DNA from: CAWUKT01 sp963923035
GTDB lineage: Bacteria > Bacteroidota > Bacteroidia > J057 > JADKCL01
Direction: 5' to 3'
Assembly (NCBI GenBank): GCA_963923035.1
Contig: CAWUKT010000097.1
Coordinates: forward strand, 1 to 25,709
DNA length: 25,709 nt
Part shown: piece by piece, positions 16,801-23,487 of the stretch
How the letters are laid out: each line of letters starts with the position of its first letter
Position numbering within the stretch: position 1 is the first letter of the stretch
Notes under the pieces: model-generated
Told to the model about the DNA's origin: nothing
Databases searched by the model: none
The model's input: the letters and a program-made list of their open reading frames with translations, nothing else
Made by a program: the position numbers and the translations under genes

Positions 16801-16823
16801 TGCAACAAACAATTAACGAATTT

Positions 16824-16852
16824 TTTGGAGAGGAGTAAACCTCTTAACTTTG
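16824..16852 (+). promoter_or_regulatory. Candidate Bacteroidota promoter for the outer-membrane protein/ABC-F operon
   Basis: A perfect -7 element TAACTTTG (consensus TAnnTTTG) at 16845-16852 is preceded by TTTG at 16824-16827. The 17-nt gap is a little shorter than the usual 19-21. The implied transcript start leaves about 18 nt before the ATG at 16877. Confidence 0.45.
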
Positions 16853-16876
16853 CCCGAGGCAAATTAACTCACGTTC

Positions 16877-17653
16877 ATGCAGCCAAAATATCTAATTCGT
16901 GGTGTCCTTCTAATTCTGTTCGGATCACTGGTGGGACTGGGAATGGGGCAAAACCCCTCAGAGGAGAAACAGAAGCCCAACCAACTGGACGTCATCAAAG
17001 TCAATGTCTTGCAATTGGCGGTGAACGAAGCCCGTCTTCTCTATGAAATGGAGCTCCGGCCCCTTCACAGCCTGGAATTTGGATTGGGATTCATCTACCC
17101 CAATCCAACCTGGTTCGAGCAAGGCGAAACTCCTCTTTTAGCCACCGGAGGCGGGATTTATGCTTCTTATCGCAAGTACCGCATCCCCAAACGCTATTTC
17201 ACAACCCCCTTTTTCAGCTCTTATTTCAGCCCCCTCCTTTTCTACCGCTACTCCGCCTACGAAAATGAATGGCTGCTCTTTGAAGGCCCGACCCCTGAGA
17301 CCTCTGAATGCGCCCAATTCTCGGAATACTTCCACCAGCTCGGGCTGGTGATTCGCCTGGGTGGCCAAACCACCCAAGGCAGGGTCGTGATGGACATCTA
17401 CGGGGGCCTCGGCCTCAAATACATTCCCAGCACCCTCACCCGACACGCCTTCAACGCCGAAACCAATGTGTGCGAAATATTGCCGACCTCCAACCTCGAC
17501 GAAGTCGTAACCCCGATCCGAGATTTTCAAGTCATTGTCAATGCAGGCTTGAAAATTGGAATTCGGCGCAGCAACCGCGAACGGAATTACGAAGACCGCG
17601 GCATTGACACCCCCGATCCCCAAGAAGATACGCCCCCTCAATACGCCCCATGA
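16877..17653 (+). CDS. Exported outer-membrane-type protein (DUF3575-like)
   Basis: This 258-residue protein begins with a signal peptide (LIRGVLLILFGSLVGLGMGQ). The mature part opens with VIKVNVLQLAVNEARLLYEMEL, a strand pattern typical of small Bacteroidota beta-barrels (DUF3575-like). Alternating strands with aromatic ends follow (FGLGFIYPNP, GGGIYASYRKYRI, FSPLLFYRYSAYENEW, IYGGLGLKYI, VNAGLKIGI). Two cysteines (in ETSECAQF and TNVCEILP) could form a disulfide. The tail after the last strand is charged and Pro-rich, unusual for a barrel end. Function is unknown. It overlaps the ABC-F gene by 4 nt. Confidence 0.7.
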   Translation: MQPKYLIRGVLLILFGSLVGLGMGQNPSEEKQKPNQLDVIKVNVLQLAVNEARLLYEMELRPLHSLEFGLGFIYPNPTWFEQGETPLLATGGGIYASYRKYRIPKRYFTTPFFSSYFSPLLFYRYSAYENEWLLFEGPTPETSECAQFSEYFHQLGLVIRLGGQTTQGRVVMDIYGGLGLKYIPSTLTRHAFNAETNVCEILPTSNLDEVVTPIRDFQVIVNAGLKIGIRRSNRERNYEDRGIDTPDPQEDTPPQYAP

Positions 17654-19533
17654 ATTACCTCTCCGCCGAACAATTGAGCAAAGCCTATGGCACCAAGGTC
17701 TTGTTTGAAGACCTGACCTTCGGCATCAGCCGGGGCCAAAAAGTCGCCTTGGTGGGCCGAAACGGTTGTGGAAAGACCAGCCTCCTCCGTATTCTTGCCG
17801 GCCATGACACCCCTGATTCCGGGGAAGTCTCCATCCGCAATGGCATTCGGGTCGAGATTCTGGACCAGGCGCCCGACTTTTCCGATTCGGAGACGGTCAT
17901 GGACGCGGTGTTTTCGGGGGATGATCCGGTCCTGAGTACGGTGCGCCTGTACCGCGCCATCGCGGATGGCAAGGAAGTCAGCCCGGAGAAAATGCAGGAG
18001 GTCATGGACAAAATGGCGGCGCTGGATGCCTGGGACTACGAAACCCGCACCCGGGAAATTCTAGGGAAACTCGGCGTCCACCGGCTGGATCAGCCGGTCG
18101 CGCAATTGTCGGGGGGGCAAAAGAAGCGACTGGCATTGGCCCGGACACTGGTCAACGAACCTGAATTCCTCATTCTGGATGAGCCCACCAACCACCTCGA
18201 TACCGATTCCATCGAGTGGCTGGAAAACTACCTGGCCACCAGCAAATTGACCATCGTACTGGTGACCCACGACCGCTATTTCCTCGACCGGGTATGCAAT
18301 GAAATTTTCGAACTGGACGGGGGAAGCATGTTTCGCTACCAGGGAAACTATTCGTACTTCCTGGAAAAGAAGGCTGAACGGGAGGAAAAAGAACATTCGG
18401 ATGCGGCCAAGGCCCAAAATCTACTGCGCAAGGAACTGGAATGGCTACGTCGCCAACCCAAAGCCCGGGGCACCAAGTCCAAGGCAAAAATTGACATGGT
18501 CCACGGCCTGATCGACCAAAGCAAAGGGCCGGGCGCAGACAAAGGCCTCAAGATGAACTTTCAGGCGCGACGGCTCGGCTCCAAAATCCTTGAGCTAGAG
18601 CATGTCGATAAATCCTACGGGGATTTGAACTTGGTAAAGGACTTTTCCTATGTGTTCAAGCGGAAGGAGCGCATTGGAATCGTGGGTCCCAATGGTATTG
18701 GCAAGTCGACCTTTCTCAACCTCATCACCGGCAAAATCCAGCCTGATTCCGGCACCATTGAGACGGGCCAGACCATCCACTTTGGCTATTATACCCAGGG
18801 CGGCCTGGATTTCAAGCCCGGCGATCTGGTCCTCGATGTTATCCGCGAGGCCGCGGATTCCATTCAGATGGGCACCGGCGAAAAACTCGGCGCTTCCCAG
18901 GTTTTGAACCTGTTTGGCTTTCCTCCCCCCGTCCAAAACACCCATGTTTCCGAACTGAGCGGGGGCGAAAAACGACGCCTTTACCTCCTCCGCGTCCTGA
19001 TGGAGCAACCCAATTTCCTGATCCTCGACGAACCCACAAACGACCTCGACCTCATTACCCTGAACACCCTCGAACAGTTCCTCCTCGCCTTCCAGGGTTG
19101 CCTCATCATCGTCAGCCACGACCGCTATTTCCTGAACAAGCTCTGCGACCACCTCTTTGCGTTTGAAGGCGAAGGTAAAATCCGCGATTTCCCCGGCAAT
19201 TACCTCCATTACCGGGAAGCCAAAGCGAAGGAGGAGCAGGAAAATGCCAATGCAAAGGAGACCAGCAAGCCCAAGGCTCCCTCCCGAAGCTCCGAAAACA
19301 CCTCCAAAAAGCTGTCTTATAAGGAGAAAATGGAGTACGAGGGCTTGGAAGATGAAATCGAAGGGCTGGAGGAAAGGAAGGCGGAATTGGGGGAGAAAAT
19401 TGTAGCGCAGGGAGATGACTACGAAAAAGTGATGGAGTGGTCGGCGGAATTGAAGCAGGTGGAGGCAGAATTGGAGGAAAAATCAGACCGCTGGTTGGAA
19501 TTGGCGGAGCGGGTAGAGGAATACGGGATGTAA
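17650..19533 (+). CDS. ABC-F family ATPase, Uup-like
   Basis: This 627-residue soluble protein has two ABC ATPase domains and no membrane part, the ABC-F plan. Domain 1 has Walker A GRNGCGKTS (36-44), signature LSGGQKKR (153-160) and Walker B with DEPTNHLD. Domain 2 has Walker A GPNGIGKST (about 346-354), signature LSGGEKRR (436-443) and DEPTNDLD. Between them lies the charged ABC-tran linker with basic RRQPKARGTKSKAKID. The Lys/Glu-rich C-terminus (from about 540, KLSYKEKMEYEGLEDEIEGLEE) is a coiled coil as in Uup. Uup-type proteins bind ribosomes or DNA and affect stalled translation and transposon excision. It is coupled to the upstream barrel gene through an ATGA overlap. Confidence 0.93.
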   Translation: MNYLSAEQLSKAYGTKVLFEDLTFGISRGQKVALVGRNGCGKTSLLRILAGHDTPDSGEVSIRNGIRVEILDQAPDFSDSETVMDAVFSGDDPVLSTVRLYRAIADGKEVSPEKMQEVMDKMAALDAWDYETRTREILGKLGVHRLDQPVAQLSGGQKKRLALARTLVNEPEFLILDEPTNHLDTDSIEWLENYLATSKLTIVLVTHDRYFLDRVCNEIFELDGGSMFRYQGNYSYFLEKKAEREEKEHSDAAKAQNLLRKELEWLRRQPKARGTKSKAKIDMVHGLIDQSKGPGADKGLKMNFQARRLGSKILELEHVDKSYGDLNLVKDFSYVFKRKERIGIVGPNGIGKSTFLNLITGKIQPDSGTIETGQTIHFGYYTQGGLDFKPGDLVLDVIREAADSIQMGTGEKLGASQVLNLFGFPPPVQNTHVSELSGGEKRRLYLLRVLMEQPNFLILDEPTNDLDLITLNTLEQFLLAFQGCLIIVSHDRYFLNKLCDHLFAFEGEGKIRDFPGNYLHYREAKAKEEQENANAKETSKPKAPSRSSENTSKKLSYKEKMEYEGLEDEIEGLEERKAELGEKIVAQGDDYEKVMEWSAELKQVEAELEEKSDRWLELAERVEEYGM

Positions 19534-19560
19534 AAAAAGAGGCCTTCTTTTCAGAAGGCC
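19532..19560 (-). terminator. Terminator of the small lipoprotein gene
   Basis: An 8-bp stem GGCCTTCT/AGAAGGCC (19541-19548 with 19553-19560) with a 4-nt loop is followed on the minus strand by a T-run (complement of the A-run at 19532-19538). It lies between the convergent ABC-F and lipoprotein genes and may also slow plus-strand transcription, where T residues occur only further on (19571-19578). Confidence 0.75.
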
Positions 19561-19584
19561 CCTCCAAATTCATTTTTTTCTTGA

Positions 19585-19803
19585 TCAGTCCAGCGTGCAG
19601 CTGGCCGAAGCTCCACCGACCGAAACGGAGGCGTTGCAAGCCGTTTCGGCTTCATCACGGGTTGTATTTTCCAATACAACTGTGGAGGTAGCCACGTTGC
19701 CCATTCCGTCACCGGAAGTGCAAGTGCAGGTATAATCTTTTTTACAAGCAGACAGCCCCAAAGCCATCGCGAATACGCCAAGAATAGCAATCTTTTTAAT
19801 CAT
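19585..19803 (-). CDS. Small lipoprotein of unknown function
   Basis: A 72-residue protein with a lipoprotein signal: MIKKIAILGVFAMALGLSAC, with lipobox LSAC and Cys20 as the lipid-modified residue. The mature part starts CKKDYTCTCTSGDG and contains four more cysteines, so one or two disulfides are possible. It is rich in Ser, Thr, Ala and Val. No family is recognised; short Cys-containing lipoproteins of this kind are common in Bacteroidota. The frame is open upstream to 19974, but the signal peptide fixes the start at ATG 19803. It is expressed from its own promoter downstream of paaD and has its own terminator. Confidence 0.8.
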   Translation of the reverse strand: MIKKIAILGVFAMALGLSACKKDYTCTCTSGDGMGNVATSTVVLENTTRDEAETACNASVSVGGASASCTLD

Positions 19804-19850
19804 AGGACTCAATAGTATTGTTTGATTTAAAATGTAGATTTTTCTATTCT

Positions 19851-19882
19851 CAAAAATAATTCGGGAATGGAATATTACCAAA
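19851..19882 (-). promoter_or_regulatory. Consensus Bacteroidota promoter of the small lipoprotein gene
   Basis: On the minus strand, TTTG (complement of 19879-19882), a 20-nt spacer and TATTTTTG (complement of 19851-19858) match the Bacteroidota housekeeping consensus TTTG/TAnnTTTG without mismatch. It leaves a leader of about 40 nt before the ATG at 19803 and lies between paaD and the lipoprotein gene, making the latter a separate transcription unit. Confidence 0.75.
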
Positions 19883-19897
19883 TCCGAATTCAAGACC

Positions 19898-20383
19898 TTA
19901 CAGCGGCTTGAACTGTTCGAAGGTCTCCCGGCAGTTCCGACAGTGGTGGATCGCCCGGCAGGCCGTCGGTCCAAAGGTGGACATCATATAGGTATTGTTC
20001 GAGCCGCACTTGGGGCAAATGGCATTCTGGAGGACATCCAGGGTCAGCATTCCATCAAAGGCGGGAGGAGGAGAAAGCCCAAAGTCTTTCAACAGCTCGC
20101 GACCCTTGGGGGAAATTTTATTCGTTGTCCAGGGCTCATTGTACAGGACCTTCACTTCTACTTCATGGATTCCGTGCTTCCCCAGCACCTGAATAACATC
20201 GGCCTTCATCGCGTCGATGGCCGGGCAACCCGCAAAGGTGGGGGTCATCTCAACCAAAACGCCGCCTTCAAGGGGAAACTTCACGTCATGAATGACACCA
20301 AGATCAACCACAGAGATTACAGGAATCTCCGGGTCTTTTACCTCATCGAGGTAATCCATGATCTGCTCTTCAGTCACTGTCAT
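19898..20383 (-). CDS. paaD: 1,2-phenylacetyl-CoA epoxidase subunit PaaD
   Basis: This 161-residue protein has an N-terminal MIP18/DUF59 fold (DEVKDPEIPVISVVDLGVI, then TPTFAGCPAIDAMK with Cys53) and a C-terminal zinc-ribbon with CPKC (123-126) and CRNC (148-151). PaaD is needed for the epoxidase, probably for iron-sulfur or di-iron cofactor maturation. The fold and zinc ribbon together are specific for PaaD rather than for general SufT-type proteins. It starts 10 nt after the paaC stop and is the last Paa gene in the run. Confidence 0.95.
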   Translation of the reverse strand: MTVTEEQIMDYLDEVKDPEIPVISVVDLGVIHDVKFPLEGGVLVEMTPTFAGCPAIDAMKADVIQVLGKHGIHEVEVKVLYNEPWTTNKISPKGRELLKDFGLSPPPAFDGMLTLDVLQNAICPKCGSNNTYMMSTFGPTACRAIHHCRNCRETFEQFKPL

Positions 20384-20393
20384 ATGCTACTCC

Positions 20394-21152
20394 TTACCAG
20401 GCCGCCGCAGGGTCAATCGCGAAGACTTCCGTCATCTCGGCCAGCAAAGCTGGCAAATGCTCGGAATGCCGTCCGTTACGACCACCGTGGAAGGCCGTTT
20501 TATCCGCTACTACGGGAACCTTCAAACCGGCCCCAATGATCAATTGTTCGATTTCTTCCTCCCACTGCGCCTGCAAAGCTCCCTCCCGGCTCTGCAATCC
20601 TTCCGCCGCAATCACTTCGTCCATGGCCGTGGGCTCAAACAAGCTAAACGCCTGGGGATAGGCCTCGTTGAGAGCCGCCTGCATACGGGCATTGCTCTCC
20701 ACCGTGGCATTACCCAACTGGCGCAGCCAGGTCTGGGCGTGCAGCTGGTGGTATTTTTCTTCCCGCCCCAATTTCTTCGCCAATTCCGCCAAGGGACGGA
20801 AAGAGCTGTTGCGGAGATCGTCGAGGCGGATCGGCTTGGCCGTGTCGTACAGGACGTGACGAACCAGGGAATACGCGTAATCGCCAATCGGCATTTCCAC
20901 CAACTGGGCGGAACGGAAATCCGCGGCCGGCCGGTTGAAGGCGATCTGGTCGGGATGTTCCTCACCCAGCAATTCGTGGAGGAGGGTATAATAGGCCTGG
21001 GCGTGTCCCACCGCATTCTGGGCCATGGAAGAAAATGCGATGTCTTCTTCCAGGATAGGACCGATGCCGGTCCACTCGCCATTGCGATGCCCGATGATCA
21101 AATCGTCATCGGCCAGGCGATAAAGGAGGTCTTTGAGTGCTTCGATGTTCAT
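20394..21152 (-). CDS. paaC: 1,2-phenylacetyl-CoA epoxidase subunit PaaC
   Basis: This 252-residue ferritin-like helical protein is the structural partner of PaaA in the epoxidase core. It contains LLYRLADDDLIIGHRNGEWTG, AQNAVGHAQAYYTLLHELLG and, further on, LGREEKYHQLHAQTWL. These correspond to the degenerate di-iron site of PaaC, which is not catalytic in the family. The ATG at 21152 overlaps the paaB TGA by one base (TGATG); a GTG one codon earlier is possible. Length is usual. Confidence 0.95.
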   Translation of the reverse strand: MNIEALKDLLYRLADDDLIIGHRNGEWTGIGPILEEDIAFSSMAQNAVGHAQAYYTLLHELLGEEHPDQIAFNRPAADFRSAQLVEMPIGDYAYSLVRHVLYDTAKPIRLDDLRNSSFRPLAELAKKLGREEKYHQLHAQTWLRQLGNATVESNARMQAALNEAYPQAFSLFEPTAMDEVIAAEGLQSREGALQAQWEEEIEQLIIGAGLKVPVVADKTAFHGGRNGRHSEHLPALLAEMTEVFAIDPAAAW

Positions 21153-21538
21153 CACGCTTTGCCTTCTGCGGCCCGTTCTTCTTTGAGTTTCTTAATGAGG
21201 TGCTTGTTCTTGTAGCCGAATGCCTCGCGGTAGCTCTTGTCAGTAGCCGGCTCGAACATGTCGGAGTCGTCATAGCTGGTCGCGTGGACATTGGAGGTGC
21301 GGACAACCCAAAGGTTGACACACTTCATCCGGCGGGCGTACTGCTCTTTGGCGAAGAGCAGGGCCATTTCCGGGTTGGAGGCATGGACGCAGCCCACGTG
21401 CTGGTGGTGCGCGCCGCGCGCCTTTTGGTGAAAGACCTCGTAGGTTTCCCACTGATCTAGCGGGGTTTTCGCCGCCGGTTGACCGCTGTCGGGCAGGTCA
21501 GTGCGGGCGATGCGAGGGTCGAGCGAATCATTCTTCAT
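21152..21538 (-). CDS. paaB: 1,2-phenylacetyl-CoA epoxidase subunit PaaB
   Basis: This 128-residue protein has the PaaB core: WETYEVFHQKARGAHHQHVG, VHASNPEMALLFAKEQYARR and VNLWVVRTSNVHAT. PaaB bridges PaaAC units and is needed for activity. The N-terminal 25 residues and the Lys/Glu-rich C-terminal tail (KNKHLIKKLKEERAAEGKA) extend beyond the shortest homologues. It follows paaA after 52 nt that contain a terminator-like hairpin, and its stop overlaps the paaC start. Confidence 0.95.
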   Translation of the reverse strand: MKNDSLDPRIARTDLPDSGQPAAKTPLDQWETYEVFHQKARGAHHQHVGCVHASNPEMALLFAKEQYARRMKCVNLWVVRTSNVHATSYDDSDMFEPATDKSYREAFGYKNKHLIKKLKEERAAEGKA

Positions 21539-21547
21539 AGTAGCAAT

Positions 21548-21580
21548 AAAAAATCCTGGCGCCGCCGAGCGACACCAGGA
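21548..21580 (-). terminator. Terminator-like hairpin inside the paa operon
   Basis: Between paaA and paaB, a 6-bp stem TCCTGG/CCAGGA (21554-21559 with 21575-21580) with further partial pairing is followed on the minus strand by six T residues (complement of 21548-21553). It could act as a partial terminator or mRNA-stabilising 3' end, giving more paaA than paaBCD. Confidence 0.5.
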
Positions 21581-21590
21581 GATATTTCAA

Positions 21591-22580
21591 TTAAGCCATC
21601 GGAGCGACGTACTCACCACTTTGAACCTTGAGGGCATCGCGCACCCAAGCTCCACTTTCTTCGGCGTACCGGCGAACTGCGAGACGCTCCTCGTTGCAGG
21701 GTCCATCACCATTGATGACCCGCTTGAACTCATCCCAATCCGGCTCCGTGTACTCCCACTTGCCCGTTTCTACGTTTTTCTGCAGGTTCGGATCGGGCAC
21801 GGTCAGACCCAGTTCCCAGATTTTGGGAACGTACATGTCGAGGAAAGTCTGACGCATGTGGTCGTTGGTGGCCATTTTCACCTTCCAACGCATCAGGACT
21901 TCGGTGTGCTTGGAGACGCGGTCGGGCGGTCCGTGGAAGTGCATAATGGGCGTCCACCAGCGGTTGAGGGCTGCCTGGAGCATTTCGCGTTGCTGCGGAG
22001 TGCCGGTGGCAAGGTGAACCACGCTGTCGTGGCCATATTTCAGGTGGAAAGATTCTTCGTAGCAGATCCGGTCCAGGGCGCGGCTATAAGGTCCGTAGGA
22101 GCCTTTGGCGTTGGCGGTCTGGTTGACGATGGCGCCAGCGTCGATGAGCCAGGCGATGACTGCGGTATCGGCCCAGGTCTTGGCCGGATAGTTGAAGACG
22201 TTGGAGTACTTCGACTTGCCGGTGAGGAGATCGCTGATCATAGCTTCCCGGGTCTTGCCGAGGGTTTCTGCCGCTGAATACAGCAATTGGGCGTGTCCAG
22301 CTTCGTCCTGGACCTTGGCCATGAGGGCCAGTTTCCGCTTGAAACCAGGTGCGCGGGTGATCCACGTACCTTCCGGAAGGGCGCCGATGATCTCGCTGTG
22401 CGCGTGCTGCTCAATCATGCGGATGAGCTGCCGGCGGTAGAGATAAGGCATCCAGTCGGTGGGTTCAATTTTTTCGCCCCGCTCGATCCGAGCTTCAAAC
22501 TCGGCCAATTTTACGGGATCTTCCTCGTGCAATTGCTTGCCTTGGTTGTCAATCTCGATGGTGGTGAGTGCTCCGTACAT
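21591..22580 (-). CDS. paaA: 1,2-phenylacetyl-CoA epoxidase catalytic subunit PaaA
   Basis: This 329-residue di-iron oxygenase subunit adds one oxygen atom to the ring of phenylacetyl-CoA, the first committed step of aerobic phenylacetate breakdown. Likely iron ligands are Glu63 in HSEIIG, Glu93/His96 in DEAGHAQ, and Glu176/His179 in EESFHLKYG. Other conserved blocks are KVQDEAGHAQLLY, SYGPYSRALDRICYEE and RWKVKMATNDHMRQTFLD. Length is normal. A good ribosome-binding site, GAGGAAAAG, precedes the ATG. It follows the TetR gene by 25 nt. Confidence 0.97.
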   Translation of the reverse strand: MYGALTTIEIDNQGKQLHEEDPVKLAEFEARIERGEKIEPTDWMPYLYRRQLIRMIEQHAHSEIIGALPEGTWITRAPGFKRKLALMAKVQDEAGHAQLLYSAAETLGKTREAMISDLLTGKSKYSNVFNYPAKTWADTAVIAWLIDAGAIVNQTANAKGSYGPYSRALDRICYEESFHLKYGHDSVVHLATGTPQQREMLQAALNRWWTPIMHFHGPPDRVSKHTEVLMRWKVKMATNDHMRQTFLDMYVPKIWELGLTVPDPNLQKNVETGKWEYTEPDWDEFKRVINGDGPCNEERLAVRRYAEESGAWVRDALKVQSGEYVAPMA

Positions 22581-22605
22581 ATCTTTTCCTCGTTGCTTTT
22601 CTTAA

Positions 22606-23193
22606 TTATACTGTTCTTACCAGCCCATTCAGAAGGAAGCTGGCCAGGTTTTCACCGATCTCCCGGGGCGTCAATTCGCCGTCGGGTCGGTACCAGGTAT
22701 GGGTCCAGTTGATGGCGGACAGGATCGTTCGCGTGCTGAAGCCATCGTCGTAGTGCTTGAAAAGGCCTTCTTCGATGCCCTGGCGAATGACTTCGCGCCA
22801 CATTTTTTCGTAGTCGCTGATCCGCTGGGCGTATTGCTTGCGGCGGACGTCCCCCAGGTGACGCCATTCGCGGAAGAATACCGCCGACGCATTCAGGTGA
22901 TCGGTGATGACGCCGATATGTTCAACGATCATCAGGGTCAATTTTTCCAGGGTATCCAGCTCCCGGTCTGAAATGGGTTGGACCCGGTTGAAAAATTCAT
23001 TGGCCGACCGATCGGCAATTTGCCACAACAAATCTTCCTTGGATTTGACGTGGCTGTACAGGCTGGCGGCTTCGATGTTCAGCGCCTGGGCCAAATCCCG
23101 AACGCTCGTCGCCAAGTAGCCTTTTTCCGAAAAAAGGCGCTCTGCCGTACTGATTACTTGTTGTTTTCTTTCGCTAATGACCTTCACGGACAA
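22606..23193 (-). CDS. TetR-family regulator, probable PaaR-type repressor of the paa genes
   Basis: This roughly 195-residue protein has an N-terminal TetR helix-turn-helix (ISERKQQVISTAERLFSEKGYLATSVRDLAQALNIEAASLYSHVKSKEDLL, shown here in its parts: ERKQQVISTAERLF, TSVRDLAQALNIEAASLY and SHVKSKEDLLWQIADR) and a C-terminal ligand-binding and dimerisation domain with WRHLGDVRRKQYAQR and WTHTWYRPDGELTPREIGE. The latter is typical of acyl-CoA-responsive TetR proteins. The frame is open up to 23277, but the operator and promoter lie at 23208-23257, so translation probably begins at TTG 23193 (AGGAG upstream) or GTG 23187. It is first in the operon with paaABCD, so autoregulation is likely. Confidence 0.85.
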   Translation of the reverse strand: MSVKVISERKQQVISTAERLFSEKGYLATSVRDLAQALNIEAASLYSHVKSKEDLLWQIADRSANEFFNRVQPISDRELDTLEKLTLMIVEHIGVITDHLNASAVFFREWRHLGDVRRKQYAQRISDYEKMWREVIRQGIEEGLFKHYDDGFSTRTILSAINWTHTWYRPDGELTPREIGENLASFLLNGLVRTV

Positions 23194-23207
23194 TTTGTTA
23201 ACTGCTC

Positions 23208-23225
23208 CTACCGAACGATTGTTAG
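23208..23225 (-). promoter_or_regulatory. PaaR-like operator
   Basis: On the minus strand CTAACAATCGTTCGGTAG is an imperfect 18-bp palindrome. Its first 14 bases match the PaaR consensus known from Thermus (CNAACGNNCGTTNG, from memory) at all but one fixed position. It sits directly downstream of the candidate promoter and upstream of the regulator start, where bound repressor would block transcription. Confidence 0.55.
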
Positions 23226-23257
23226 CTAAAATACAGAAGATTGCCCAATTTCCCAAA
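23226..23257 (-). promoter_or_regulatory. Candidate promoter of the tetR-paaABCD operon
   Basis: Minus-strand TTTG (complement of 23254-23257), a 20-nt spacer and TATTTTAG (complement of 23226-23233) match the Bacteroidota promoter, with one mismatch in the -7 element. It abuts the operator at 23208-23225. Confidence 0.5.
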
Positions 23258-23487
23258 TAGCGCCCTGACTTGACCAATCCGGGCCAATTCCATTTTCCCG
23301 CTCCTTTCTGATCTCACTTTCCCCCTCCTTTCCACCATTTGTCAACTTCTCACCCTTTCCCTCCGGCTGATTATTTCGTACATTCATTCTTCGCTTTTGA
23401 TTTTTCTCCGTAGAATCAAAATGGCCCCGGCTGGTAAATACTTTATTCCGCCCAAGACCGTTTTAATACAGAATAGTTAATCGTCGT

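Noticed and set aside
19937..23277. CRISPR array or insertion sequence in the window
   Set aside because: No regularly spaced short repeats, transposase motifs or terminal inverted repeats were seen here or elsewhere; the only repeats are the 187-bp pair at the right end.
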